Source: Rhizobiales bacterium 2SD
Lineage (GTDB): Bacteria > Pseudomonadota > Alphaproteobacteria > Rhizobiales > Beijerinckiaceae
DNA length: 64,000 bases
Assembly: GCA_005502805.1 (NCBI GenBank)
Contig: SCMY01000006.1
Coordinates: forward strand, 310,001-374,000
Reading direction: 5' to 3'
Position 1 is the stretch's first letter; each line of letters starts with the position of its first letter. Both the position numbers and the translations under genes were made by a program. A model generated the notes under the pieces. It saw only the letters and a list, made by a program, of their open reading frames with translations, did no database searches and was not told the DNA's origin. This document shows positions 50,796 to 59,187 of the stretch, piece after piece.

Positions 50796-51488
50796 TCAGG
50801 GCCGGCGGCGCACCGCACAGCCGATCGGCTTGCGGCTGTTGCCCGGATGAACTGGATCCGGTCCCCAGATCGCCTGGTAGGTGTCGAATGCCCTGCCCGC
50901 CCGTTGCAGGGTGACGAAAACCGCAGCGAGGAGCGTCCACCAGCCGGCGATCGCCAACCACATCCAATTCGGCGCATTCGCTGTCCAAAGACCGGTCGCA
51001 GTCGCCGTCACGCCCGTCAGCAGCGCGACATAGCCGAGCGATTTGTGGGCCCGCTCGAACAGGATGCGGCGCGGCGTCATGTCGTAGTGATCGCCGCGCA
51101 TCTCGGGCTGCGTCGGCCCGCCCTTTGAACCGCGGAACCAGCCGCCGAGAAATTGCAACGCCCCCAGCGTGAGCACGGAGTAGCCGAGCCAGCCATGCGC
51201 CCCGGACCAGGTCCCGGGACCTCCAGCTCGCCAGATCAGGATCAGCGCGAGCAGCATCGCGACCCCGCCCGAGTATTGCAGCGAGAGATGGGCGTACCAC
51301 CATCTCCGGTTGTCGATCTGACGAGGCCAGTCCTGGCCCGGCAATATCTTGAAGAACCGGGCGGAGATCACGCCGAGCGGGAACAATACGCTCCAGGCCA
51401 GAACCATCAGGCGGCCATGCCAGGCGACAAGGCCGCCGACATCGTGAAGCCGTGCCGGATCGATCGGGGTCAGCAGCCAATCCCACAT
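50796..51488 (-). CDS. Cytochrome b561-domain membrane protein
   Basis: A 230-residue inner-membrane protein with about five transmembrane segments. Four His residues sit in membrane helices in the DOMON/b561-type pattern: His24 (AWHGRLMVL), His67 (YAHLSLQYSG), His98 (GAHGWLGYS) and His148 (ERAHKSLGY). They are suitable for two b haems. These proteins pass electrons across the membrane. The start at 51488 overlaps the permease stop by four bases (ATGA), so it belongs to the sugar transport operon. A b561-type cytochrome here is unusual. The partner oxidoreductase is not in the window. Confidence 0.8.
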   Translation of the reverse strand: MWDWLLTPIDPARLHDVGGLVAWHGRLMVLAWSVLFPLGVISARFFKILPGQDWPRQIDNRRWWYAHLSLQYSGGVAMLLALILIWRAGGPGTWSGAHGWLGYSVLTLGALQFLGGWFRGSKGGPTQPEMRGDHYDMTPRRILFERAHKSLGYVALLTGVTATATGLWTANAPNWMWLAIAGWWTLLAAVFVTLQRAGRAFDTYQAIWGPDPVHPGNSRKPIGCAVRRRP

Positions 51489-52324
51489 CAGCCCTTCACC
51501 GCCCCCGCGGTCATGCCGGTGATGATCTGGCGCGACGCCATGAAGGTGAAAACGAGCGGCGGAATCGCGATCAGCGTGCCGATCGCCATGATTTGCCCCC
51601 ACTCGATATTGTGCTCGGTCAAGAACAGCGAGACCTTGACGGGCATGGTCCGGGTGAAGCGATTGGTGAGCACGAGCGCCAGGATGAATTCGTTCCAGGC
51701 GATGCGGAAGGTGAAGATGGCCGCCGCCGCGAGGCCAGGCTTGATCAACGGCAATACGACCAGGAAGAAGACCTGGTAGGGGTTTGCCCCGTCGATCCGC
51801 GCCGCTTCTTCCAGCGGTTGCGGCACCTGCGCGATGAAGCTCTGCAAGATCCAGATGACGAAAGGCAGGTTCAACGCCGTATAAAGCAGAATCACGCCGA
51901 ACAGCGAGTTGTTCAGGCCATATTGATAGGTCCAGATGGTGAAGACGGGCACGGTCAGCACGGCAGGCGGCACCATGCGCAGCAGTAGCGTTCCGGTTGA
52001 CACGACTCCGCGCCCCATGAACCGGAAGCGGACGAGCGCGTAGGCAGCCATGCAGCCGAAGGTCAGAGTCAGCACTGTCGAGACTGCGGCGACGATGAGC
52101 GAGTTGCCGAGATAGCGTGTGTTCTGCGCGTCAGAGAGCACGGCTCTGTAATTGTCGAGCGTCGGGACGAAGAAGAACGCGGCCGTGTCGCCGAATATCT
52201 GTGTTTTCAGCTTCAGCGATGTCGCGATCATCACGACGATCGGAGCCAGGGACAGCAGCGCAAGGGCCGCGACCAAAAGATAGCTGGCGAGAGAAGCCCT
52301 TCGCACACTCATGCCCTGGCTCAT
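51488..52324 (-). CDS. Sugar ABC transporter permease (MalG/UgpE type)
   Basis: A 278-residue permease with six helices. The EAA loop reads EEAARIDGANPYQVFFLVVLPL, and the C-terminal 'FMASRQIITGMTAGAVKG' is typical of MalG-type subunits. It starts four bases after the partner permease. Together they form the sugar channel. Confidence 0.92.
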   Translation of the reverse strand: MSQGMSVRRASLASYLLVAALALLSLAPIVVMIATSLKLKTQIFGDTAAFFFVPTLDNYRAVLSDAQNTRYLGNSLIVAAVSTVLTLTFGCMAAYALVRFRFMGRGVVSTGTLLLRMVPPAVLTVPVFTIWTYQYGLNNSLFGVILLYTALNLPFVIWILQSFIAQVPQPLEEAARIDGANPYQVFFLVVLPLIKPGLAAAAIFTFRIAWNEFILALVLTNRFTRTMPVKVSLFLTEHNIEWGQIMAIGTLIAIPPLVFTFMASRQIITGMTAGAVKG

Positions 52325-52327
52325 GGC

Positions 52328-53239
52328 TCAGCCCTCCGCCGCGTCGGCCCGGCGCGTCGCAACGCGCCGCAGATGGTTCACGGCGACCAGCGCCAAGGTG
52401 ATCGCCATCACCATGACAAGCAGCAGGTTCGAAAGGGCGGAGGCCCGCCCGAGCTGCTGGCTGACGAAGGCTGTCTTGTAGATGTGCAGGGAAAGAATCT
52501 CGGTCGACAGCCCGGGGCCGCCTTCGGTCAGGATGTAGATCACCTCGAGGACTTTGAAGGCGTCGATCAGGCGTAGCAGCGCCGCGACGACGATCACCGG
52601 CATCATCAGCGGCAACTTGATGAAGACGATCGCCTGCCAGGGGCTGGCGCCGTCGATCCGTGCGGCCTCGATCGCCGATGAGGGCAGCGATTGCAGCGCT
52701 GCCAGCGACAGGATGAAGATGAAGGGCGTCCACTGCCAGATGTCGGCGATGATCACCGAGACGAGCGCGAGATCGGGCGACGACAGCCAGGACATGGCAG
52801 GTAGCCCGAGCCCAGTCAGAACCTGATTCAGCGGACCGAACTGCTCATTGTAGAGGAACCGCCAGATCAACCCGACGACAATGGGCGCGACCATCATCGG
52901 CAGGATGAAGATCGTCCGGATGATCGACATGCCACGCAATTCGCGATCGAGAGCGAGTGCGAGCCCAACGCCGAGAACCGTCTCGCACAGCACCACCGCA
53001 CCGGCGAACACCAATGTGACACCGACAGATGTCCAGAAGGCCCGATCCGCCAGCAGCCAGCGGTAATTCTCGAGGCCGACGAAGCGCGTTTGATCAGGCG
53101 GCGTCCCGATCGACCATTCGTGGAATGAAAGCCAGATGGACTGCAGGACCGGATAGACCAACGCAATCGACGTGATCAGGACGGCCGGCGCAATGAAGAC
53201 ATAAGGGCTAGCGCGGTTCAGGACCTGCCGCGAAATCAT
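52328..53239 (-). CDS. Sugar ABC transporter permease (MalF/UgpA type)
   Basis: A 303-residue permease with six helices. The N-terminal 'YVFIAPAVLITSIALVYPVL' and EAA loop EAARIDGASPWQAIVFIKLP fit UgpA/MalF-type subunits of the CUT1 family. A hairpin terminator separates it from the binding-protein gene upstream. Confidence 0.92.
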   Translation of the reverse strand: MISRQVLNRASPYVFIAPAVLITSIALVYPVLQSIWLSFHEWSIGTPPDQTRFVGLENYRWLLADRAFWTSVGVTLVFAGAVVLCETVLGVGLALALDRELRGMSIIRTIFILPMMVAPIVVGLIWRFLYNEQFGPLNQVLTGLGLPAMSWLSSPDLALVSVIIADIWQWTPFIFILSLAALQSLPSSAIEAARIDGASPWQAIVFIKLPLMMPVIVVAALLRLIDAFKVLEVIYILTEGGPGLSTEILSLHIYKTAFVSQQLGRASALSNLLLVMVMAITLALVAVNHLRRVATRRADAAEG

Positions 53240-53261
53240 CGCTCGACTCTCTCGGGAAAAG

Positions 53262-53289
53262 GGGGCGGCTCCATCGCCGAAGCCGCCCC
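53262..53289 (-). terminator. Rho-independent-like terminator between binding protein and permease genes
   Basis: A perfect 9-bp stem GGGGCGGCT / AGCCGCCCC with a 10-base loop is followed on the minus strand by C-TTTT-CCC. It sits in the 99-base gap of the operon, the usual place where read-through is reduced so that the binding protein is made in excess over the permeases. Confidence 0.65.
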
Positions 53290-53338
53290 AGGGCGAGCTT
53301 GCCGGAGACCAGCAAGCCGGGAGAACGTTCAGCGTCGC

Positions 53339-54691
53339 CTATTTCGGCGCATTCGGGCCGTAGTAGCCGCCTTTTTCCATGATCGCCCGCACCCGTGGCA
53401 CGATCTCGTCGAGGGCTGCTTTCGGTTCTTTTTTCCCGGTCACGATCTCGCCCAAGGCGACGCCGAAAACGGGGGCGTTGAGCTCGTCCCACTCACGGAT
53501 GATGGGGCGCCAGTCGGGATCGGCATCCTTCAATGCGACCGCAAAGGTTGGATAGTAGGGGTACTTCTTCTGGAGATCCCGATTGCGATAGGTCGAGAAC
53601 CGCGATGGCGAGCCACCTTGGGAGGCGACCAGGCTGTCGCCCTGCTTCGACGTCAGCCACTGCATCAGCATGAAGGCCGCGTCCTTGTCGGCGGAATTCC
53701 TTGGGATGGCGATACCAAAACCACCGGTCTGCGAGCCGCGGCGCACGCCCCGCGGATGCGGCAGCCAACCGACCTCGCCGACAATCTTCGACTTCGCGGG
53801 ATCGTCGACCTCGCTCGCGACGGATATTGAATCGAGGTACATCGCGGTACGTCCCTGAAGGAACGCGTTCTTCATCTCGTCGAAGCCTGCTGCAGCCGCG
53901 CCGGGCGGGCCGCTATCGATGATTTTCTTGAGCAGTGTCGCGGCCTGGATGCCCACCTCGCCATTGAAGATCGGCTGCCAGGCGTCGTCGAAAATGCGCC
54001 CGCCCAAGGGAGCCATATGCAGGAGCCAGGCATGGACGACCTGGTGGCCGGTCTGGCCGCGTGAGGCCAGTGCGCCCATACCCTTTTCGAGGGAGGGAAT
54101 TGCAGGCAAGAGTTCCGCCAGCTCGGCATAGCTACCCGGCGGCTTGAAACCATGCTTCGCCAAGATGTCCTTGCGGTAGCCAAGCACCGAAGTTTCTGCG
54201 CCGTAGGGCAGGCCGTAAAGCTTGGCGGTTGGGCCGGCCAAATAGCCTTTGCGCCCTCCGACCAAGCCGATGTTCTCGACGTAGCCAGGGATCAGGTCGG
54301 CGAACTCATAATCGGGAAGAGCGAGCTTCTCGTTCTTGAAATAGGGGCCAAGATCCTCGATCAGACCCTTGCCCGCATATTCTGACTTCCAGAACACGAC
54401 ATAAGCGAGGAGGTCGTAGTCGCCATTGCCCGGTTTGGCCATTTCCAACAACTGCTTGTCCCGCATGCGCAGGTATTGCAGCGTGTCGACCTCGACTTTG
54501 ATGCCGGTTTCCTCGGTGAACTTCGGAAGCACCCGCGTGACAGCATCGAAATGCGGATGGGCGGGGAAGTTCACGACCAATGTCTTGCCCTTAAACGGCG
54601 CATACGGGTTTGCGCGCCCGCGCGATGGCCACAGGGCCGTGGTAAATCCGGCCGCAGCCGCAGTTTGCAGAAGCTGTCTGCGCGTCGTCAT
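53339..54691 (-). CDS. Sugar ABC transporter substrate-binding protein (family 1)
   Basis: A 450-residue periplasmic protein. The start (MTTRRQLLQTAAAAGF) is a twin-arginine-type signal with cleavage near GRANP and a strong upstream ribosome site (GGGAGG and AGAGG). The mature part shows family 1 features: TLVVNFPAHPHFDAV, 'PKFTEETGIKVEVDTLQYLR' and TAMYLDSISVASEV. Cleavage at the ANP site is only probable. It defines the specificity of this importer; a sugar acid or a related carbohydrate is suggested by the neighbouring lactonase and GntR-type operator. Confidence 0.9.
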   Translation of the reverse strand: MTTRRQLLQTAAAAGFTTALWPSRGRANPYAPFKGKTLVVNFPAHPHFDAVTRVLPKFTEETGIKVEVDTLQYLRMRDKQLLEMAKPGNGDYDLLAYVVFWKSEYAGKGLIEDLGPYFKNEKLALPDYEFADLIPGYVENIGLVGGRKGYLAGPTAKLYGLPYGAETSVLGYRKDILAKHGFKPPGSYAELAELLPAIPSLEKGMGALASRGQTGHQVVHAWLLHMAPLGGRIFDDAWQPIFNGEVGIQAATLLKKIIDSGPPGAAAAGFDEMKNAFLQGRTAMYLDSISVASEVDDPAKSKIVGEVGWLPHPRGVRRGSQTGGFGIAIPRNSADKDAAFMLMQWLTSKQGDSLVASQGGSPSRFSTYRNRDLQKKYPYYPTFAVALKDADPDWRPIIREWDELNAPVFGVALGEIVTGKKEPKAALDEIVPRVRAIMEKGGYYGPNAPK

Positions 54692-54739
54692 CCTCTTGCC
54701 CTCCCTTGCGTCTTGGCTGTCGATTGTTCTTGAACGGCG

Positions 54740-55816
54740 TCAGAAGGCGTCCCCGGTTCGCGCCTCGAAAACATGGAGCTGTTCCGGATCGAATGAGAAC
54801 AGGGCCGATCCAGCGCCTCGGCGCACATCCTCGGAGGTCACTTCGACGGTCACGCGCTGTCCTGCGCAATCACCGATCAGCAAGGAATGGGCACCGGCGT
54901 ACTCGCTGAGGAGGACGTTGACCGGCAACTCCCCTCGGCCGACGCCAGCAGGCTTGATCGCCGAGGGGCGTAAGCCGACGACGATGTTGGAATCTGGAGA
55001 CATGCGATCCTGCAGCCGCTCAGGCAAAGGCAAGACGAGGTCACCGACACTGGCCGCTGGCCCACCGCTCGACGATACCAGCCGGGCGCTCAGCAGATTC
55101 ATCGCTGGCGCACCGATGAAGCCCGCGACGAATAGATTAGCCGGCTTCTCGTAGAGCTCCTGCGGCGATCCCTGCTGCTGAACGACGCCGCCATTCATGA
55201 CGACGATCCGATCGGCCAAAGTCATGGCTTCGACCTGATCATGCGTGACGTAGATCATGTTTTTCTCGACGCGCTGGCGCATCAAAGCGAGCTCGGCTCG
55301 CATTTGCGTGCGGAGCTTGGCGTCGAGATTCGATAGGGGCTCGTCGAAGAGGAAAACGGGCGCGTCACGAACCAGCGCTCGGCCCATTGCGACGCGCTGA
55401 CGTTGACCGCCAGACAGCTCTCGTGGCCTGCGCGACAGCAGATGCGAGATCGAGAGCATGTCGGCGACGCGGCGCACTCTCGCGTCGATCTCGGCGCGGG
55501 GCATCCGGGCCAACCGGAGCGCGAAAGACATGTTCTGCGCCACGTTCATATGCGGATAGAGCGCATAGTCCTGGAACACCATCGCTATACCGCGATCTTT
55601 CGGCTCCAGGCTGCTGACCTCGCGGTCCCCGATCCAAATCTCGCCACCGGAGACGTCCTCCAGGCCGGCTATCATGCGCAACGTCGTCGATTTGCCGCAG
55701 CCTGAAGGCCCCACGAGGACTGTGAACTCCTTGTCCTCCATCACCAGGTCGAGGCCCGAGATCACAGGCACGTCGCCATAGCGCTTTTCGAGACGCTTTA
55801 TCGCGATCCTTGGCAT
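54740..55816 (-). CDS. Sugar ABC transporter ATP-binding protein (UgpC/MsmK type)
   Basis: A 358-residue ATPase of the CUT1 family. Walker A GPSGCGKST lies at about 36-44, the signature is LSGGQRQRVAMGRAL, Walker B VFLFDEPLSNLD and the H-loop YVTHDQVEAMTL. A C-terminal TOBE domain begins near residue 240. It is the first gene of the operon, 33 bases downstream of the operator-like palindrome, so its transcription should respond directly to the LacI-type repressor. Confidence 0.93.
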   Translation of the reverse strand: MPRIAIKRLEKRYGDVPVISGLDLVMEDKEFTVLVGPSGCGKSTTLRMIAGLEDVSGGEIWIGDREVSSLEPKDRGIAMVFQDYALYPHMNVAQNMSFALRLARMPRAEIDARVRRVADMLSISHLLSRRPRELSGGQRQRVAMGRALVRDAPVFLFDEPLSNLDAKLRTQMRAELALMRQRVEKNMIYVTHDQVEAMTLADRIVVMNGGVVQQQGSPQELYEKPANLFVAGFIGAPAMNLLSARLVSSSGGPAASVGDLVLPLPERLQDRMSPDSNIVVGLRPSAIKPAGVGRGELPVNVLLSEYAGAHSLLIGDCAGQRVTVEVTSEDVRRGAGSALFSFDPEQLHVFEARTGDAF

Positions 55817-55848
55817 CGTCCACCCTGGTCGTCGCTCGGCGGCGTTGT

Positions 55849-55866
55849 TATGTTATCGATAACATA
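55849..55866. promoter_or_regulatory. Perfect 18-bp palindromic operator (GntR/LacI type)
   Basis: TATGTTATCGATAACATA, an exact palindrome, lies in the 157-base divergent gap. It has the ATGTTA-N4-TAACAT layout known for the E. coli gluconate repressor GntR. It is 33 bases before the ABC ATPase start and 108 bases before the regulator start, consistent with control of both directions. Confidence 0.8.
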
Positions 55867-55973
55867 TTCACGAGAAACTTGCCGATGCAAGAGAAATTTG
55901 CGCGGTCTATGTACGAGTGCGTCGGAGCTGTTGCGGACGTGGCGTCAGGAACTCAGCTGAGGGAGCAGCCGCA

Positions 55974-56966
55974 ATGCGTATGAGCGATGTCGCCAAGGTC
56001 GTCGGCGTTTCAGCCATGACAGTCTCGCGGGCGCTCAAGGCCGACGCCTCGGTTGCTCCTGCGACGCGCACCGCAGTTCTGGAAGCGATCGCGAAACTCG
56101 GCTACGTGCCCGATCAAGTGGCGGGCGCACTGTCCTCGCGCCGATCGGGCTTCGTTGCCGCGCTGATCCCTTCGCTGAACAATCCACACTTCAGCCTGAC
56201 CGCACAGTCTCTCTCTGACCGGCTTCAGGATGCGGGGCTGCAGCTTCTTCTCGGCTACACCAATTACGAGCGAGAGCGCGAGGCGGAGCTCGTACGAACG
56301 ATGCTCCGCCGCAAGCCGGAGGGCATGATTCTCACGCACGACGGTCACGCTCCGGAAACGCGCGCCTTGCTGACCAAGGCGCGCATCCCCGTGGTCCAGA
56401 TCTGGGACCTTCCACCCGCGCCGTTCGGCCATGTCGTCGGTTTCTCGAACTCGAACGCCATGCGCGACCTCGTGCTGGAGCTCGCCGCGAAAGGTTATCG
56501 GAAAATCGGCTATCTCGGCGAAACCGACGACGAGGGCACGCGCGGTGCAGCCAGGCGAGCAGGATACCGTTCCGCGGTCGCAGAGCTGGGGATGCCTGAA
56601 CGCATCACCGCGATCGGCGCCCTGCCGGCCACGATGTCGGATGGCGAAAAGGGCTTCGCCCAGCTCATGGCGGTCTGGCCCGAGGTGGATTGTATCGTCT
56701 GTGTCTCGGACCCGCTCGCGTTCGGCGTCATCGGCGCCTGCAGACGCCGTGGCCTGTCCGTTCCGGGCGACGTCGCTGTGGCGGGCTTCGGTGACTTCGA
56801 GATCGGCCGGGTCTCACAGCCGGCGATCACGACAGTTGCGGTAGATGCCGCTGAGATCGGCCGCGCCAGCGGCGAGATCGTCGTCCGAGCGCTGGAAAGT
56901 TCCAGCCTTATCGACAACAGTCACGTCGATATCGGGACGCGCGTTACGATGCGCGAGAGTGCTTGA
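55974..56966 (+). CDS. LacI-family transcriptional regulator (GntR-like)
   Basis: A 330-residue regulator. The start at 55974 follows a GAGGGAG ribosome site. The DNA-binding motif is MSDVAKVVGVSAMTVSRALK with a hinge YVPDQVAGALSSRRSG. The periplasmic-binding-like effector domain follows (VAALIPSLNNPHFSLTAQSL). The C-terminus has GDFEIGRVSQPAITTVAVD. The matching operator and adjacent lactonase suggest a gluconate-type ligand, but other sugar acids are possible. It is divergent from the ABC operon. Confidence 0.92.
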   Translation: MRMSDVAKVVGVSAMTVSRALKADASVAPATRTAVLEAIAKLGYVPDQVAGALSSRRSGFVAALIPSLNNPHFSLTAQSLSDRLQDAGLQLLLGYTNYEREREAELVRTMLRRKPEGMILTHDGHAPETRALLTKARIPVVQIWDLPPAPFGHVVGFSNSNAMRDLVLELAAKGYRKIGYLGETDDEGTRGAARRAGYRSAVAELGMPERITAIGALPATMSDGEKGFAQLMAVWPEVDCIVCVSDPLAFGVIGACRRRGLSVPGDVAVAGFGDFEIGRVSQPAITTVAVDAAEIGRASGEIVVRALESSSLIDNSHVDIGTRVTMRESA

Positions 56967-57034
56967 CGATTGGATCGACGGTAACTCGTGGCATTCGCGC
57001 TCGGTGAGCGTGCGAGGCCCGTCTTGAGATTCGC

Positions 57035-57211
57035 CTAGCGCATCCCGAAGGCGGCGAGAGCCTCCAGCTGCCTGATCTTGGCCTCGGCCGGGTTCCGTGT
57101 TCGCAAGCTCTGCTTCTGCTCGCTCTTGCCGAGCAAGGCTTGAAGCTCGTCCAGGACAAGCCTGCGGAGCCGGTAGATACTGCTCTTCGGATGCTTCCAG
57201 AGGCTGGCCAT
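57035..57211 (-). pseudogene. Truncated tyrosine integrase (N-terminal fragment)
   Basis: A 58-residue fragment beginning MASLWKHPKS with the downstream IYRLRRLVLDELQALLGKSE and SLRTRNPAEAK. This is the N-terminal arm (DUF6538-like) of phage or island integrases, which normally continue for about 400 residues. Here a stop at 57035 ends it and the catalytic domain is missing. It starts 97 bases from the 3' end of tRNA-Ser(GGA), the classical site for integrases. It points to a lost or decayed island. Confidence 0.7.
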
Positions 57212-57307
57212 TGCAAGAGTCGTGTGCCCCCCGTGCGTATCACGCGGGCGGCTGCAGGCTTTTGATTTGCCTAAGCTATCTGGAAAATCAGCCCCTTGCG
57301 GGATCGA

Positions 57308-57397
57308 TGGCGGACAGGGCGGGATTCGAACCCGCGATACGGTTTCCCGTATACACACTTTCCAGGCGTGCGCCTTCAACCACTCGGCCACCTGTCC
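57308..57397 (-). tRNA. tRNA-Ser (anticodon GGA), CCA encoded
   Basis: Minus-strand GGACAGG 5' acceptor arm pairs with CCTGTCC near the 3' end, followed by discriminator G and CCA. The anticodon loop is CTGGAAA (anticodon GGA, reads UCC/UCU), the variable arm is long (ATACGGGAAACCGTAT) as expected for tRNA-Ser, and the T-arm is GCGGGTTCGAATCCCGC. The gene is 90 nt with CCA. Confidence 0.97.
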
Positions 57398-57566
57398 GGC
57401 GCGCTGCTTATGGCGTCCATGCGCGCGACTTTCAAGGCCTAAAGCCATGAGTCGCACAGGGTTGCGCGCAAATCTCCTTTGCCGTTGCATGGTCGCGGGC
57501 GAGGGGACACATGCGAAGGCGGCGGTGCGAGGCCGTCGAGCATATGCGACGCCGGCAGTGGCGGGG

Positions 57567-57899
57567 ATGGGGGAAGGCGTGCGGTTTCTCGTCAGGATGC
57601 TGGGTTACCTTCTCGTTGCTGGAGGCTTCATAGCGCTGCTCACCGATGGGGCGCGCTCGATCGCCAACTCGTTCCTGCGTTTCACGCCGCTCGGTGAAAC
57701 CGGGCTGACGTTTCTCGGTGAGCGCTTCCGTCAGCTGCAGCCCGCCGTCGAACGCAATCTGCACCCCCTGCTCTGGGATCCGGTCCTTGTGAATGTCCTC
57801 CAGGTCCCGACCGCCGCGGCCGGATTGCTGCTCGGCTTCCTGCTGCTCTGGGTCGGTGCCGCGCCCAAGCCGCAGATCGGCATCGTCACGCGGCGGTGA
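57567..57899 (+). CDS. Small inner-membrane protein of unknown function
   Basis: A 110-residue protein with an N-terminal helix (MLGYLLVAGGFIALLTDGA), a soluble middle (LGETGLTFLGERFRQLQPAV) and a second hydrophobic helix near the C-terminus (AAGLLLGFLLLWVGAA). Similar two-helix proteins are, as I recall, conserved and uncharacterised in Rhizobiales. A GTG at 57579, directly after a GGGGAAGG sequence, is an equally good start. The frame is open further upstream through the tRNA gene, which is not coding. Confidence 0.65.
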   Translation: MGEGVRFLVRMLGYLLVAGGFIALLTDGARSIANSFLRFTPLGETGLTFLGERFRQLQPAVERNLHPLLWDPVLVNVLQVPTAAAGLLLGFLLLWVGAAPKPQIGIVTRR

Positions 57900-58037
57900 C
57901 GCCGCTCTCTCGGCATTTGCCACGATTTGGACACAATCTTGCGCGGCCGACCCGACAAACGCACGGGACTTGCCCATTAGCCGCTTGATCGGCCGGGCAA
58001 AGCTTCGGAAACTCCCCGTTTAAACGGGAGGTACTCC

Positions 58038-59015
58038 ATGCAGTCCAACTTCACGCGCCGCACTGCCTCGATCGTGCTCGGGCTCGGCGCCCTTGCGCTC
58101 GCCGGCGCGGCGTTTGCCCAGGCGCCTGCCTTCTTCCGCATCGGCACGGGCGGCACGGCCGGCACGTATTATCCGATCGGCGGTCTGATCGCGAACGCGA
58201 TCTCGACGCCGCCGCAGCTGGTCTCGACCGCGGTCGCCAGCAACGGCTCGGTCGCCAACGTCAATGCGATTGTCGGCGGCGCCGCCGAATCCGGCTTCGT
58301 CCAGGCCGACGTCGCCTTCTGGGCCTATTCCGGCACCGGCGTCTATGAGGGCAAGCCGAAAGTGGCCGAGCTGCGTTCGATCGCCAATCTCTATCCTGAG
58401 TCGGTCCATCTCGTCGTTCGCAAGGCGGCGAATGTGAAGAGCGTGGCCGATCTCAAGGGCAAGAAGGTCTCGCTCGACGAGCCGGGCTCGGGCACGCTGC
58501 TCAACGCCAAGGCGATCCTCGCCGCCTTCGGCGTCACCGAGAAGGACATCTCGGCCGAGTACCTCAAGCCGAACCAGGCGGCCGAGAAGATGAAGGATGG
58601 CTCGGTCGACGCCTTCTTCTTCACTGGCGGCTATCCGGCGGCGGCGATCTCCGAGCTGGCTTCGACCGGCTCGGGCATCGACATCCTGCCGATCACCGGG
58701 GCGCAGGCCGAGAAGCTCGCCAAGGACTCGCCTTTCTTCGCCGCCGACGAGATCCCGGCCGGCACCTACAAGGATGTCGGCGCGGTCAAGACCGTCGCCG
58801 TCGGCGCCCATTGGGTGACCTCGGCCAAGATCTCGAACGACACGGTCTATGCCGTGACCAAGGCGCTGTGGAGCGACAAGACCCGCGCCGCGCTCGACGC
58901 CGGCCACGCCAAGGGCAAGGTCATCCGCAAGGAGACGGCGCTGTCGGGCCTGCAGGGCGTGCCGCTGCATCCGGGCGCCGAGAAGTTCTACAAGGAAGCC
59001 GGCCTGCTGAAGTAA
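58038..59015 (+). CDS. TAXI-family TRAP transporter solute-binding protein
   Basis: A 325-residue periplasmic protein. The signal peptide ends near residue 28 (LALAGAAFAQ). The TAXI signature is IGTGGTAGTYYPIGGLIANA, and LKGKKVSLDEPGSGTLLNAK follows. A GGGAGG ribosome site precedes the start. The ligand is unknown, often a dicarboxylate or amino acid in this family. It is followed by its membrane partner after a long inverted repeat. Confidence 0.93.
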   Translation: MQSNFTRRTASIVLGLGALALAGAAFAQAPAFFRIGTGGTAGTYYPIGGLIANAISTPPQLVSTAVASNGSVANVNAIVGGAAESGFVQADVAFWAYSGTGVYEGKPKVAELRSIANLYPESVHLVVRKAANVKSVADLKGKKVSLDEPGSGTLLNAKAILAAFGVTEKDISAEYLKPNQAAEKMKDGSVDAFFFTGGYPAAAISELASTGSGIDILPITGAQAEKLAKDSPFFAADEIPAGTYKDVGAVKTVAVGAHWVTSAKISNDTVYAVTKALWSDKTRAALDAGHAKGKVIRKETALSGLQGVPLHPGAEKFYKEAGLLK

Positions 59016-59037
59016 GGCGCACGAGCCGCTGTCGGTG

Positions 59038-59168
59038 CTCCCTCTCCCGGATGGGAGAGGGGTGGGGTGAGGGCCTGCCGCTGCAGATTGAGACGCAGCG
59101 TCGCCGTCTCCGCCCCGTCCTGAGCCGTCCCTCCCTCACCCCTACCCCTCTCCTATCCGGGAGAGGGG
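59038..59168. repeat. Long imperfect inverted repeat (REP-like) between TAXI and permease genes
   Basis: The left arm CTCCCTCTCCCGGATGGGAG (59038 on) and its continuation GGGGTGGGGTGAGGGC are mirrored by a right arm CTCCCTCACCCC..CCTCTCC ending near 59168. Each arm also contains smaller hairpins. The 172-base gap is otherwise noncoding. This resembles REP-type elements seen between genes in alphaproteobacteria and may stabilise the upstream mRNA or limit read-through. Confidence 0.6.
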
Positions 59169-59187
59169 TTCCTGGTCGAGTTTCACG

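Noticed and set aside
57222..57899. 225-residue protein running through the tRNA-Ser gene
   Set aside because: Its first half is antisense to the tRNA-Ser; only the C-terminal membrane part is credible.
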